Shown here: positions 1-9,082 of the stretch, in pieces
Position numbering within the stretch: position 1 is the stretch's first letter
Layout of the letters: each line of letters starts with the position of its first letter
Assembly: GCA_023663865.1 (NCBI GenBank)
Contig: JAMPGU010000006.1
Coordinates: 1 to 64,000 of the forward strand
Direction of reading: 5' to 3'
Source: Clostridium sp.
GTDB lineage: Bacteria > Bacillota > Clostridia > Oscillospirales > Acutalibacteraceae
Length of the DNA: 64,000 nt
The notes under the pieces: generated by a model
Databases searched by the model: none
What the model was told of the DNA's origin: nothing
What the model saw: the letters and a program-made list of their open reading frames with translations, nothing else
Translations under genes and position numbers: made by a program

Positions 1-261
1 AAAACACAGTGAAATAGCTACAGCAGTAACCTCTCCTACACCGGCTATTGCCATAAGCTCCTCGGGACTGGCACTGAACACAGCCTCCAAGGAACCAAAG
101 CTGTTAATCAAAGCATATGCCAAAGGTTTAACATCCTTCTGCGGTATAGCTATGGTTAAATAGAGCTCCAACAAATTATGGTCAGGTGCGTTTTCCATTC
201 TATCCAGCAAAAATTGATTTCTCATTCTTTGTCTGTGACCGTTTCTTCCAAGCTCAGGCAT
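1..261 (-). CDS. radC: RadC family protein, N-terminal part (runs off the left edge)
   Basis: The 87 visible residues match the N-terminal UPF0758 region of RadC: an opening with GHRQRMR, then NLLELYL, then an IPQKDVKPLAYALINSFGS stretch, then a helix-hairpin-helix-like segment (ELMAIAGVGEVTA). The JAB/MPN metalloprotease-like domain would lie beyond the window. RadC was once called a DNA-repair protein, but its true function is unsettled. The ATG at 261 follows an AGGTGA ribosome-binding site. It starts 11 nt after the stop of the small DUF6171-like gene, so it is probably the third gene of the GH51 transcription unit. Family assignment is confident; the gene is incomplete only because the window ends. 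Confidence 0.85.
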   Translation of the reverse strand, partial: MPELGRNGHRQRMRNQFLLDRMENAPDHNLLELYLTIAIPQKDVKPLAYALINSFGSLEAVFSASPEELMAIAGVGEVTAVAISLCF

Positions 262-272
262 TAGATTTTCAC

Positions 273-527
273 CTACCATTTTCTATCATCATAGTTTGCG
301 CAGTTCTTATTTTTCAGCACTGCTCTTATTTCAACATAACAGCCGCATTTCAAACACATACCGGCAATCAGATTATCACAGGCTTTGCACAGGCTGAGTC
401 TTTTTTCATAAAGCTCTGTGCTGACCTTCAAATCACAATCTAAATTTGATATGTATTCATAAACTGTATTATAAGATTTCTTTTCTCCTACTTCCAAAAG
501 CAGACACTTTTTGCATTTATGCTCCAT
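273..527 (-). CDS. Small Cys-rich protein, DUF6171-like
   Basis: An 84-residue soluble protein with two zinc-finger-like clusters: CKKC near residue 5 and CKAC...CLKCGC around residues 48-65, followed by VEIRA and a short basic tail ending in RKW. Composition and spacing fit the uncharacterised DUF6171 family common in Clostridia. Metal binding is inferred from the cysteine spacing. No function is known. The start codon overlaps the GH51 stop (TAATG), so translation is probably coupled to the upstream gene, and radC follows within 12 nt. Confidence 0.65.
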   Translation of the reverse strand: MEHKCKKCLLLEVGEKKSYNTVYEYISNLDCDLKVSTELYEKRLSLCKACDNLIAGMCLKCGCYVEIRAVLKNKNCANYDDRKW

Positions 528-2011
528 TAGTCAATAACAAATTTAACGATACTGCAAGGAGGAAGTACGGCAGTAAAACCGTCTTTTATCTTTTTAAAAT
601 CTGTAAAGGCATTAATCTTTACGGCATCTGAATTCTCGAAGTCATTTTTGTCATGAATATCACCGGTAATGATTTCTGCCTTAATGCTGTTAACCTTACG
701 GTCAGCAACTTGACATTTAATCTTTGACTTCTTTGAAGCAGATGTATTGGTGATTGTTGAATAAATCGTACCGTTTTCATCCATTGATGCAGACTCAATC
801 AGCTGTGGGAAGGAGCGCTTTGCATCCTTAGATTCAATATTTTCGGTCGTAATGTATGAGCCCAAGAGTGTATTATTCTGATGCTCCTTATACATTTTAA
901 ATACATAGTATGTAGGTGTAAGCACCATCTTTTCAGCATCAGTCAAAATTACTGCCTGCAGAACATTGACTGTCTGTGCAATGTTTGCCATCATAATTCT
1001 GTCAGCATGCTTATTAAATATATTAAGTGTCAGACCTGCAACAATTGCATCACGCATAGTATTCTGCTGGTATAAGAATCCCGGATTTGTTCCCGGCTCA
1101 ACGTCATACCAAGTACCCCACTCGTCAACAATAAGCTTAACCCATTTTTGAGGATTTACACTATCCATCATCGCAAGGTGATTTGTTACAAGCTCTTCCA
1201 TACGGTAAGCTCTAGCAATTGTTTGATTATAAGCCTTTACATCAAATTCTGTTGAAGAGCCCTTTGCTTTCCAATCACCATTCGGTAAAGTATAATAATG
1301 CAGTGACAATCCCTGTGCCTTATGCTTAACCTTATCCATTACCTCCTTGGTCCAGTGGTAATCATCCACATTCGGACCGCAGGCAATTCTTGTAATTTGA
1401 TTATTGCTGTCATAATTACGAACATAGGTATTATACCTTTTATATAAACAGCCGTAATATTCAGGGTCCATTTGACCGCCGCAGCCCCAGGATTCATTAC
1501 CAACACCAAAGTACTTAATTTTCCAAGGCTTCTCCTGTCCGTTCTTCTTACGAAGCTCCGCCATTGGAGATATGCCATCAAAGGTCATATATTCAACCCA
1601 TTCGTTCATTTCCTGAACAGTACCTGAACCGACATTACCATTAATATAGGTATCACAGCCAAGCTGACGGCAAAGCTCAAAATACTCATGAGTACCAAAG
1701 GAATTATCCTCAACAACACCGCCCCAGTGGGTGTTAACCATTTTCTTTCTGCTTTCCTTCGGACCGATACCATCCTTCCAGTGATATTCGTCAGCAAAGC
1801 ATCCGCCCGGCCATCTGAGTACAGGAATACCCATTTCCTTGAGTGCATTTACAACATCACAGCGCATACCGTTAACATTCGGTATTTTAGAATTTTCACC
1901 AACATATATGCCTTCATAGATACATCTTCCAAGATGCTCAGCAAAATGGCCGTAAATGTCTTTATTAATAGTACTGATTTTTTGATTAGGATTTATTAGA
2001 TACTTTTCCAT
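527..2011 (-). CDS. GH51 alpha-L-arabinofuranosidase
   Basis: A glycoside hydrolase of clan A that releases terminal L-arabinofuranose from arabinan or arabinoxylan oligosaccharides. The TIM barrel shows the GH51 hallmarks [20 protein letters not shown], the acid/base Glu in GNESWGCGG (about residue 173), and the nucleophile Glu in VDEWGTWYD (about residue 297). A beta-sandwich C-terminus completes a normal length of about 494 residues. There is no signal peptide, so it acts in the cytoplasm on imported oligosaccharides. A longer reading from a GTG at 2026 has no spacer to the GGAG motif and adds residues atypical of the family, so the ATG at 2011 ([10 protein letters not shown]) is preferred, although its spacing of about 15 nt is long. 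Confidence 0.93.
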   Translation of the reverse strand: MEKYLINPNQKISTINKDIYGHFAEHLGRCIYEGIYVGENSKIPNVNGMRCDVVNALKEMGIPVLRWPGGCFADEYHWKDGIGPKESRKKMVNTHWGGVVEDNSFGTHEYFELCRQLGCDTYINGNVGSGTVQEMNEWVEYMTFDGISPMAELRKKNGQEKPWKIKYFGVGNESWGCGGQMDPEYYGCLYKRYNTYVRNYDSNNQITRIACGPNVDDYHWTKEVMDKVKHKAQGLSLHYYTLPNGDWKAKGSSTEFDVKAYNQTIARAYRMEELVTNHLAMMDSVNPQKWVKLIVDEWGTWYDVEPGTNPGFLYQQNTMRDAIVAGLTLNIFNKHADRIMMANIAQTVNVLQAVILTDAEKMVLTPTYYVFKMYKEHQNNTLLGSYITTENIESKDAKRSFPQLIESASMDENGTIYSTITNTSASKKSKIKCQVADRKVNSIKAEIITGDIHDKNDFENSDAVKINAFTDFKKIKDGFTAVLPPCSIVKFVID

Positions 2012-2046
2012 AAATACAATATACACTCCGTTTAAATTATAATGTC

Positions 2047-2075
2047 ACATTATCATAACTCCACCCAAATGTCAA
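2047..2075 (-). promoter_or_regulatory. Predicted SigA promoter for the GH51 unit
   Basis: Reading the minus strand, TTGACA (2075-2070) is followed after 17 nt by TAATGT (2052-2047). The -35 box lies in the left arm of a 10-bp inverted repeat shared with the divergent promoter. Confidence 0.55.
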
Positions 2076-2101
2076 TAAAGTATTTATAAACTATTGACAT
2101 T
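2068..2101. repeat. 10-bp inverted repeat holding both divergent -35 boxes
   Basis: AATGTCAATA (2068-2077) and TATTGACATT (2092-2101) form a perfect 10-bp inverted repeat with a 14-nt AT-rich spacer. Each arm contains the TTGACA -35 element of one of the two divergent promoters. It could be an operator or simply two facing consensus -35 boxes. Confidence 0.6.
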
Positions 2102-2121
2102 TCATTTTTATGTGCTAAAAT
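2094..2121 (+). promoter_or_regulatory. Predicted SigA promoter for pepP-like/copA
   Basis: TTGACA (2094-2099), a 16-nt spacer, then TAAAAT (2116-2121), about 30 nt upstream of the aminopeptidase ATG. Confidence 0.7.
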
Positions 2122-2152
2122 AATTCCTATAAAATGAATAGGAATAACAATT

Positions 2153-3223
2153 ATGAAACTGGAAAAATTAACGAATTTAATAAATGAAAATGGTTGTGAC
2201 GGCTTAATTCTTTTTGATGAAAGCAATATGCACTATGCTTGCGGTTTTTCCAAAAGCGAAGGTGTTGTTGTCATTACAAAGGATGGTATCGGATATCACA
2301 TTGTTGATTCAAGATATACCGAAACTGCCTTGCATTTTTCAAAGGTCAGCGGTCTCAAGGTTATAGAAATAACAAAGGGCTTTCTTGCTGAAGTGAAGGA
2401 AATTGTTAATAAGCATAACCTGCAATCCCTTTTATTTGAAAATGACAGCATAAGCCTGGCTAAATACAATGCCTACAGCCGTGAGCTGACAGGTGTTCAG
2501 TTTGTCAATCTGGATAACAAGCTTATGATGCTTAGAAATGTTAAGGATATAGAGGAAATAAGGCTAATTAAGGAAGCAAACAATATTGCTGAAAAATCTT
2601 TTTTAGATTTGCTGAATGATGTTAAGCCGGGAAAAACAGAAAAGGAGCTGGCAGCACGATTTGATTATATTATGGCAAAAAACGGCTCTGACGGCGTAAG
2701 CTTTGATACAATTTTATTATGCGGAAGTCACACGTCCATGCCCCATGGCGTACCATCTGACAGAGTTATCCAGGACGGTGATTTTGTTCTTTTTGATTTT
2801 GGTGCAACAAAAGCCGGCTATCATTCCGATATGACAAGAACGATTGCTGTCGGGCACGCGACTGACGAAATGACAGCAGACTATAATCTGGTTTTAGAGG
2901 CACAGATTGCCGGAATAAAAGCACTGAGTGACGGCATAAAATGTGCAGATGTTTACAAAGCAAGCTTTGATGTACTTAAAAGAGAGGATAAAGCGAAATA
3001 TTTCAGACACAGCTTAGGTCATGGTGTGGGACTTGATATACACGAGGGTTATAACGCATCACCAAACAGCAAGGATATTTTTGAGGTAGGCAATGTAACA
3101 TCCATTGAGCCGGGTATATATATTCCTGATAAATACGGAATAAGAATAGAAGATTTATTGTATATCTCTCCTCATGGACGGGAAAACTTATCAAAAATCA
3201 CAAAGGAGCTTATCATATTATAA
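2153..3223 (+). CDS. M24 family Xaa-Pro aminopeptidase
   Basis: A metallopeptidase that removes N-terminal residues preceding proline in the cytoplasm. Residues 1-125 form a creatinase-type N-domain and the rest is the pita-bread catalytic domain. The dinuclear metal ligands are visible: Asp in LFDFGATKAGYHSDMTRT (two Asp, about 215 and 226), His in HSLGHGVGLDIHE (about 290), Glu in SIEPGIY (about 318) and Glu in RIEDLL (about 332). At 356 residues it is normal for PepP/PepQ-type enzymes of Firmicutes. AGGAA lies upstream of the ATG. The stop overlaps the copA start (TAATG), so the two genes are translationally coupled, although no functional link is obvious. Confidence 0.9.
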   Translation: MKLEKLTNLINENGCDGLILFDESNMHYACGFSKSEGVVVITKDGIGYHIVDSRYTETALHFSKVSGLKVIEITKGFLAEVKEIVNKHNLQSLLFENDSISLAKYNAYSRELTGVQFVNLDNKLMMLRNVKDIEEIRLIKEANNIAEKSFLDLLNDVKPGKTEKELAARFDYIMAKNGSDGVSFDTILLCGSHTSMPHGVPSDRVIQDGDFVLFDFGATKAGYHSDMTRTIAVGHATDEMTADYNLVLEAQIAGIKALSDGIKCADVYKASFDVLKREDKAKYFRHSLGHGVGLDIHEGYNASPNSKDIFEVGNVTSIEPGIYIPDKYGIRIEDLLYISPHGRENLSKITKELIIL

Positions 3224-5334
3224 TGAAACAAAAATTTACTGTAACAGGTATGAGCTGTGCTGCCTGCTCTGCAAGAGTTGAAAAAGCAGTTACACCAATA
3301 TCTGACAATGTCAGCGTTAATCTGCTTGCAGGCACAATGGTTGCTGAATACAGCTGTGATACCAACGATATTATCAATGCCGTAAAAAAGGCAGGCTACG
3401 GCTGTGAAATTTTCAAGATAAAAAAAGCAGACAATTCAAAAGATATAAAGAATATGAAGCTAAGGGTTATCTTATCCGTTATATTTATAATACCGCTTAT
3501 GTATCTTTCCATGGCACATATGATTGGATACAGTCTGCCCTGGATACTGGGTGAGCATATACCCAACGGCATAGGTCAGCTTATATTTTTAATTCCTATA
3601 ATTGCCGTTAATTTCAAATTTTTCACCAATGGCTTTAGCTCCCTATTTAAGTTAAATCCGAATATGGACAGTTTGGTTGCCATCGGCTCAGGCGCTTCAC
3701 TGATATACAGTCTTATTTCCCTTATCGCCTTTGATATGGGTCACTTATATTTTGAATCCTCAGGTATGATTCTTGCTCTAATCACAGTGGGAAAATATCT
3801 TGAAACATTAAGCAAGGGTAAAACCAAGGATGCTATCAATTCGCTGATTGACTTAGTTCCTGAAAAAAGCATTATACTAAAGGACGGCGTTGAAACTGAA
3901 ATTGATTCATCCTTCATTAACCTTGATGACCTTGTTGTTATAAAACCGGGAATGAGAATTGCTGTTGACGGCATTATTACCGAGGGCAATGGCTCCGTTG
4001 ACCAAAGTGCGGTAACAGGTGAAAGTGTACCCGTTGATTTATCTGAGGGTGATAAGGTAATCAGCGGTACAATTAACAAAAACGGCAATTTCATTTTCAA
4101 GGCCACTGCTGTTGGAGAGGACTCCACATTATCAAGAATCATTGCACTTGTGGAAGACGCATCATCCTCCAAAGCACCTGCACAAAGATTGGCTGATAAA
4201 ATAGCTTCTGTTTTTGTTCCTGTTGTAATCCTTATATCCATTCTCGCATTTGTAGTATGGCTTATAATCGGAAAGGGCTTTGAGTTTGCATTCAGCATTG
4301 GTGTATCCGTGCTGGTTATCAGCTGTCCCTGTGCGCTTGGTCTTGCAACACCCTGTGCAATTATGATAGGCACAGGAAAGGGTGCAGAAAACGGAATTCT
4401 TTTTAAAGATGCATCTGCACTGGAAAATTTAGGAAAATGCAATACCATTGTTTTTGATAAAACCGGTACAATAACCAAGGGAGAAATGTTTGTAACAGAT
4501 ATCTCAGGTAATGCTGATTTAGATATTATCTATTCTGTCGAAAATATTTCTGATCATCCATTATCCGTTGCCATATGCAATTATTGCAGGGATAATGGTG
4601 CAAAGCTGTTAGATGTTGAGAGCAGTGAATATATCATAGGAAAAGGTATTACTGCTGTTATCAATGGAAAAACCTACAAGGCAGGAAACAGCAAGCTGAC
4701 AGGATTTACCGATAATGAATTTTCCTACAGCGGCAAAACTGCAATAACCGTAAGCTGTGACGATAATTATATGTGTACCATTGCCATTGCCGATATGATA
4801 AAGGAAGATGCCAAGGAAGCCATTGAGCAGATTAAAGCAGACACCATTATGATTACCGGAGATAATGAAATCACAGCATACGCCATTACCCAGCAGGCAG
4901 GTATAAAGAATTTTATTGCATCTGCAATGCCGCAGGATAAAGAAGAAAAGATTAAAGAGTTAATAAACAGCGGAAAAACAGTTGCTATGATTGGTGATGG
5001 AATTAATGACTCCCCTGCCCTTACTCGTGCAGATGTGGGTATCGCAATTGGTGCTGGCTCAGATATAGCCATCGAATCTGCAGATGTTGTACTTGTAAAT
5101 GATAAACTGACGGACGTTGCAAAGGCTATAAGACTGTCTAAAAAAACGCTTAAAAATATCCGAGAAAATCTGTTTTGGGCATTTTTCTATAATTGCCTTG
5201 GAATTCCTCTGGCAGCCGGTGTATTTTACGGAATATTCGGCTGGACACTGAATCCGATGATCGCGGCAGCTTGTATGAGTTTAAGCTCTGTTACGGTTGT
5301 AACAAATGCATTGAGACTAAGAAGATTCAAATAA
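3223..5334 (+). CDS. copA: Cu+-exporting P1B-type ATPase
   Basis: A heavy-metal ATPase that pumps Cu+ out of the cell. It has one N-terminal HMA domain with GMSCAAC (residues 9-15), the actuator motif TGES (about 266), the membrane CPC motif in SCPCALG (about 367-370), the phosphorylation motif DKTGT (Asp about 412), an HP motif in DHPLS, and GDGIND (about 591). The copper-specific residues of the last two membrane helices are present (YN in FYNCLG, and MSLSS). Length of 703 is typical for a single-HMA CopA. No CopY/CsoR regulator or CopZ chaperone is adjacent. It ends in a strong bidirectional terminator. Confidence 0.94.
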   Translation: MKQKFTVTGMSCAACSARVEKAVTPISDNVSVNLLAGTMVAEYSCDTNDIINAVKKAGYGCEIFKIKKADNSKDIKNMKLRVILSVIFIIPLMYLSMAHMIGYSLPWILGEHIPNGIGQLIFLIPIIAVNFKFFTNGFSSLFKLNPNMDSLVAIGSGASLIYSLISLIAFDMGHLYFESSGMILALITVGKYLETLSKGKTKDAINSLIDLVPEKSIILKDGVETEIDSSFINLDDLVVIKPGMRIAVDGIITEGNGSVDQSAVTGESVPVDLSEGDKVISGTINKNGNFIFKATAVGEDSTLSRIIALVEDASSSKAPAQRLADKIASVFVPVVILISILAFVVWLIIGKGFEFAFSIGVSVLVISCPCALGLATPCAIMIGTGKGAENGILFKDASALENLGKCNTIVFDKTGTITKGEMFVTDISGNADLDIIYSVENISDHPLSVAICNYCRDNGAKLLDVESSEYIIGKGITAVINGKTYKAGNSKLTGFTDNEFSYSGKTAITVSCDDNYMCTIAIADMIKEDAKEAIEQIKADTIMITGDNEITAYAITQQAGIKNFIASAMPQDKEEKIKELINSGKTVAMIGDGINDSPALTRADVGIAIGAGSDIAIESADVVLVNDKLTDVAKAIRLSKKTLKNIRENLFWAFFYNCLGIPLAAGVFYGIFGWTLNPMIAAACMSLSSVTVVTNALRLRRFK

Positions 5335-5374
5335 AAAAAGTGCAGTATGTTTAAACACATACTGCACTTTTTTT
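5333..5374. terminator. Bidirectional terminator between copA and the FRG gene
   Basis: An 11-bp GC-containing stem (GTGCAGTATGT / ACATACTGCAC) with loop TTAAAC, flanked by seven A and seven T, so it can stop transcription from both convergent genes. Confidence 0.9.
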
Positions 5375-5380
5375 ATTATA

Positions 5381-6340
5381 CTAATCGTTTACAGCAATTT
5401 TGAATGCTGCCTCTACATCAGTCAAATATTTATAATTATACCAAGGAGCCTCATCCTCAATAAGCTGAAGCAGCTGAGGACAAATTTCTTTATTAATAAT
5501 GTATTTTGTAATATAGAAATCTTCGCGGATATTCTTTGTAAAATACTTTACATTAAAAAGCTGAAAATCAGTCAGCATCAAAAATACGCCCTGCTGAAAC
5601 TTCATTCTTGTATTTGTAGGCACATCAATAAGCTTCGCTTTAGGATTTGGTTTAGCATTGATTTTCTCCATATGCAATCTGAAATCATCATTCATATGCA
5701 GGCTTTTGCTTTCAATAATATCTTTGACAATGCTTTTGACATCCCGCTCCTCAAAGCAGCTGACATATACACTCAAATCTTTCAGCCATTCATTTGCAGT
5801 GCTGATATCATTCGTATAGTCCTCTTGCTTTTTTAATTCAACAACGTAAAGGATAATATCCTTATCAAATGCTTTCCTGTCCTTCAAAGCAAAGGACAGT
5901 GCAGGATAAACGCTTTTTGTAAAATCAATGAGGGGTGAAACATGATAGTAATGCTGGGCAAAGGCACAAATATCATATAAATGCTTGGCGTCAGCTTTAC
6001 CCATTGTTTTGTGAAATACATCAACAAAGTTGCCCAGGGAAGAATAATAATCATAAATAAATTGCGCATCAAGATGTATGATACCCAAATCATTATTTTT
6101 AAATAATTCCGCAGGCTTTCTAAGCATAGTCGGCAACAGGTTTCTGTCAGGAGCATTTACTCTTTCGCCTCTGTAAAACAGCTGTTTCCCGCTGTAAAAA
6201 TCAGATAATATTTCACTGTTAAACTCTTCAATTGTATTAATTTTTTTGCTTACAGCACTAAAGTCAAAATCAAGAGATTCATTGAGCTTGAAGCTTAAAT
6301 CATCAAGTCTTTGCTTTAGAATGTCTCTGGCAGAAAACAT
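5381..6340 (-). CDS. FRG domain-containing protein
   Basis: A 319-residue soluble protein carrying the FRG domain. An N-terminal FYRGERVN...LLPTMLR segment supplies the F-R-G motif (about residues 55-72), and a downstream AQHYYHVSPLIDFTKSVYPA segment (about 128-148) is the second conserved block. FRG domains occur in many bacterial proteins, some near defence or toxin genes, but their biochemical role is not established. It follows the enoate-reductase stop by about 20 nt on the same strand and is probably cotranscribed. The nearest GGAG is about 12 nt from the ATG, so the start is moderately certain. No nuclease or toxin motif is seen. Confidence 0.75.
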   Translation of the reverse strand: MFSARDILKQRLDDLSFKLNESLDFDFSAVSKKINTIEEFNSEILSDFYSGKQLFYRGERVNAPDRNLLPTMLRKPAELFKNNDLGIIHLDAQFIYDYYSSLGNFVDVFHKTMGKADAKHLYDICAFAQHYYHVSPLIDFTKSVYPALSFALKDRKAFDKDIILYVVELKKQEDYTNDISTANEWLKDLSVYVSCFEERDVKSIVKDIIESKSLHMNDDFRLHMEKINAKPNPKAKLIDVPTNTRMKFQQGVFLMLTDFQLFNVKYFTKNIREDFYITKYIINKEICPQLLQLIEDEAPWYNYKYLTDVEAAFKIAVND

Positions 6341-6360
6341 ATTTTCTTATTTCTCCATTA

Positions 6361-8430
6361 CTATAATGACATTGCAAGCTGATATGCCGCTTCCGTTGCA
6401 TTGGCAATTCTGCCGATTTTTGCACTGTCACCAATATTATATACTTTATAATTCGTACTGTCCTTTAATGAATGATAAAGCTGATTGTCAGGCTTTACAC
6501 CCAGAGATAAAACTACAAAATCAGCATCAATATTAATCGTTTCATTATTCTTTAGATTTTCAAGAACAATACCCTTATCCATCACGGATACTAATTTATG
6601 TGATGTTAAAAATACAGTGCCGGCATCCTTCAGCTTAGGCAGTGCATCGTCAACATGCTGGAACCATGCACCGGGAGCAATTGTATCTGCCATTTCTACA
6701 ATAGTAACCTTATTTCCCTGTGCGGCAAGAAGCTCGCTTGTTTCAAGCCCTGTCATACCCGAACCGATAACAGCTACTCTTTTATCCGTAAGCTTTACTT
6801 CACCATTCAAAATTTCTGTAACGGTTGAAACATTATCCGCCTTAAAGGCATTTGGATATATAGCACTGCCGCCGGTTGCATTAATAACAATCTCTGGCTT
6901 AATTGTATCAATCAGCTTGGCATCCGCTGATGTGTTAAATAAAAATTCTATTTTTTTATTTTCAGCTTTTGCATATAAATCGGCACAAACCCAGTTCATC
7001 TTTTCCTTATGCGGAGGCTGAGACGCAAGATTCAGCTGACCGCCGACCTTGTCTGTCTTTTCAATAACAGTAACATTGAATGCTCTATCTGCAAGAATAT
7101 TAGCAGCTGTCAAACCGGCAGGACCTGCACCAATAACAACAACCTTTCTGCCGTTACCATCAACGTTTACTTTTACACCTTCTCTGCCAACGAAGGGATT
7201 GACCGAGCAATGGCCATGGCTGTATTTATATGCATTTTCCATCATACTTTCAAAGCAGTACAGACAGCAAACGCATCTGCTGATTTGATCTTCTTTTTCG
7301 TCTTTAACCTTATTAGCCCAGTGCGGATCGGCAATAAGCGGTCTGCCCAGTGATATAAAATCCTGAATACCTGCCTCTAACTGCTCCTCTGCCTGCTTGG
7401 GTGAGCGTATTAAATTTGCAGCAATAACAGGAATATCTACAACCTTTTTTACTTCCTGCGCTAAATTTTTTCTCCAGCCACATTCAAATGTGGTTGGCTC
7501 AAGCCAATAGTTGAAGGTATCATATGCGGCGGAGGAAACGTCAATAGCATCAATTCCCATATCACTGAGCGCTTTAGCCATTTTCAGTCCCTCATCAAGA
7601 CCGTATCCCTTGCCTGTCTGACCGATTTTGTCATACATTTCATCAACAGTCAGCCTAACAACAATCGAAAAATCTTTACCGCAATTCTTTCTGATACCTG
7701 AAATAATCTCTGTCAGAAATCTCATTCGGTTTTCCAGCGTACCGCCATATTCATCCGTACGCTTATTGGTGTTTGGTGAAAGGAACTGCTGAATTAAATA
7801 TCCGTGGGATGCATGAAGCTCAACACCATCGCAGCCGGACTTTTGAACTCTGACAGCAGCTTCAATAAACTGTGCAATTAATTTTTTTACGCCCTTGTTT
7901 GTGAGAGCTTTATTCACACTGTTGCTCATCTTACTTTTTTCACACTTACTCGGTGCAACTACACGGGGAACAATGTGCTTATCCTGCAGCTTCTTTCCCG
8001 GAGGAATAACAGCTTTCGTTAAGATATTCGTATATGCTTTTCCTAATAATTTATCACCGGCAACGCATAACGGAACTGTTCCAATCATTAAACCCAGATT
8101 TTGCCTGCCGGGATGATGAAGCTCTACCATAATTTTACAGCCGTGCTTATGTATTCTATCTGCCATTTCTTTAAGTGCAGGAATTTGATAATCATGACTC
8201 ATACCAAGCTGACCATAGGAAGACGCACCGGTAATATCGTTAACACGAGTAATCTCTGTAAAGATTAAACCGACTCCGCCCTTGGCACGCTCTTCATAAT
8301 AATTCATCATCGTTTCTGTTGCACAGCCATTGTACTGACCAAAGCCCATACACATAGGTGCCATAACAATTCTGTTCTTTACCTCAACACCGCCAATCTT
8401 CATTGGCTCAAAAAGCTTATTATACTGCAT
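6361..8430 (-). CDS. NADH:flavin oxidoreductase / 2-enoate reductase-type enzyme
   Basis: A three-cofactor flavoenzyme of the old-yellow-enzyme/2,4-dienoyl-CoA reductase/BaiCD type that reduces activated C=C bonds with NAD(P)H. Residues 1-370 are the FMN TIM barrel (LFEPMKIGG; HGYLIQQFLSP). A Cys cluster (CVCCLYC then a later C before SVNP) would bind 4Fe-4S. The C-terminal half has two Rossmann motifs, VVVIGAGPAGL for FAD and VAVIGSGMTGL for NAD(P)H. The long reading from 8577 adds 49 unrelated residues; the ATG at 8430 has a strong AGGGGG site and begins MQYNKLFEP as in the family. The substrate is unknown; unsaturated acids, bile-acid intermediates or dietary enoates are all possible. Confidence 0.88.
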   Translation of the reverse strand: MQYNKLFEPMKIGGVEVKNRIVMAPMCMGFGQYNGCATETMMNYYEERAKGGVGLIFTEITRVNDITGASSYGQLGMSHDYQIPALKEMADRIHKHGCKIMVELHHPGRQNLGLMIGTVPLCVAGDKLLGKAYTNILTKAVIPPGKKLQDKHIVPRVVAPSKCEKSKMSNSVNKALTNKGVKKLIAQFIEAAVRVQKSGCDGVELHASHGYLIQQFLSPNTNKRTDEYGGTLENRMRFLTEIISGIRKNCGKDFSIVVRLTVDEMYDKIGQTGKGYGLDEGLKMAKALSDMGIDAIDVSSAAYDTFNYWLEPTTFECGWRKNLAQEVKKVVDIPVIAANLIRSPKQAEEQLEAGIQDFISLGRPLIADPHWANKVKDEKEDQISRCVCCLYCFESMMENAYKYSHGHCSVNPFVGREGVKVNVDGNGRKVVVIGAGPAGLTAANILADRAFNVTVIEKTDKVGGQLNLASQPPHKEKMNWVCADLYAKAENKKIEFLFNTSADAKLIDTIKPEIVINATGGSAIYPNAFKADNVSTVTEILNGEVKLTDKRVAVIGSGMTGLETSELLAAQGNKVTIVEMADTIAPGAWFQHVDDALPKLKDAGTVFLTSHKLVSVMDKGIVLENLKNNETINIDADFVVLSLGVKPDNQLYHSLKDSTNYKVYNIGDSAKIGRIANATEAAYQLAMSL

Positions 8431-8447
8431 AAATCCCCCTAAAAGCA

Positions 8448-8471
8448 TAGAGCAAGACAATGCTTGCTCTA
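8448..8471 (-). other. Intercistronic hairpin upstream of the enoate reductase
   Basis: A perfect 9-bp stem TAGAGCAAG / CTTGCTCTA with a 6-nt loop lies between the membrane-protein stop and the reductase RBS. Only a short TTTT run follows on the minus strand, so it may be a weak terminator or a processing site. Confidence 0.5.
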
Positions 8472-8491
8472 CAATTTCCATAAACTCTATT

Positions 8492-8995
8492 TTATTGTAT
8501 CTTCTTATATTTACGCGCCTTTTCCTCATCCTGACGTCTGGACCAGGATTTAAACCACAGGAATATACATACTGCAAGGATTGCTACAACCAAAACGACA
8601 ATTATCGGTGTTGCAACAGATTTGATTGTCTGCATCTTCTGCCCTGCAAACAGTACAAATGCAGTTTGGTAGTCAGAAATGTTATATTCAAAGCCTTCAG
8701 CATCTTCGATATTTACTTCATTTCCGTTTTCATCAATATAATAGAACTCAAATGCCTCCAGCGGAGGAGCACTGCCCATAGGATTATAATCCGGATTCTG
8801 CTTTACATAAACAGTCACCTCAGAGCCGTCACTCAAGGTTGAAACCTGAGATTTTGGCATAAGTGTATAAAGCCCCTGAGAATATATTGCATTCTGAAAA
8901 ACAGAAATAAGTATTACAGCAGCAACAATAATAACGCCTGCAACAGAAAAGGCAATGATTTTTTTCTTTTTTGATTTACTCATTTTTTCATTCAT
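8492..8995 (-). CDS. Two-TM membrane protein of unknown function
   Basis: A 167-residue protein not recognised as a known family. It has a Lys-rich N-terminus (MNEKMSKSKKKK), TM helix 1 at about residues 11-32, an acidic extracytoplasmic region of about 90 residues (SDGSEVTVYV, YYIDENGNEV), TM helix 2 at about 122-145, and a short basic cytoplasmic tail. The GTG at 9004 abuts the GGAG; the ATG at 8995, 8 nt after GGAG, is the better start. It has its own consensus promoter directly after the upstream terminator and may be cotranscribed with the enoate reductase through the hairpin at 8448. Confidence 0.6.
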   Translation of the reverse strand: MNEKMSKSKKKKIIAFSVAGVIIVAAVILISVFQNAIYSQGLYTLMPKSQVSTLSDGSEVTVYVKQNPDYNPMGSAPPLEAFEFYYIDENGNEVNIEDAEGFEYNISDYQTAFVLFAGQKMQTIKSVATPIIVVLVVAILAVCIFLWFKSWSRRQDEEKARKYKKIQ

Positions 8996-9013
8996 TTTTA
9001 TCACTCCATAGAC

Positions 9014-9042
9014 ATTATAACAAATGATACAAAACAGGTCAA
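9014..9042 (-). promoter_or_regulatory. SigA promoter for the two-TM protein unit
   Basis: On the minus strand TTGACC (9042-9037), a 17-nt spacer, then TATAAT (9019-9014), with the start codon about 20 nt downstream. It begins at the T-tract of the preceding terminator. Confidence 0.75.
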
Positions 9043-9043
9043 G

Positions 9044-9069
9044 AAAAAAAGGAGTGGCAAGCCACTCCT
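9044..9069 (-). terminator. Terminator of the zinc-ribbon membrane protein gene
   Basis: Minus-strand hairpin AGGAGTGGC-TT-GCCACTCCT followed by seven T. Confidence 0.88.
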
Positions 9070-9082
9070 GAAATAATAAAAA

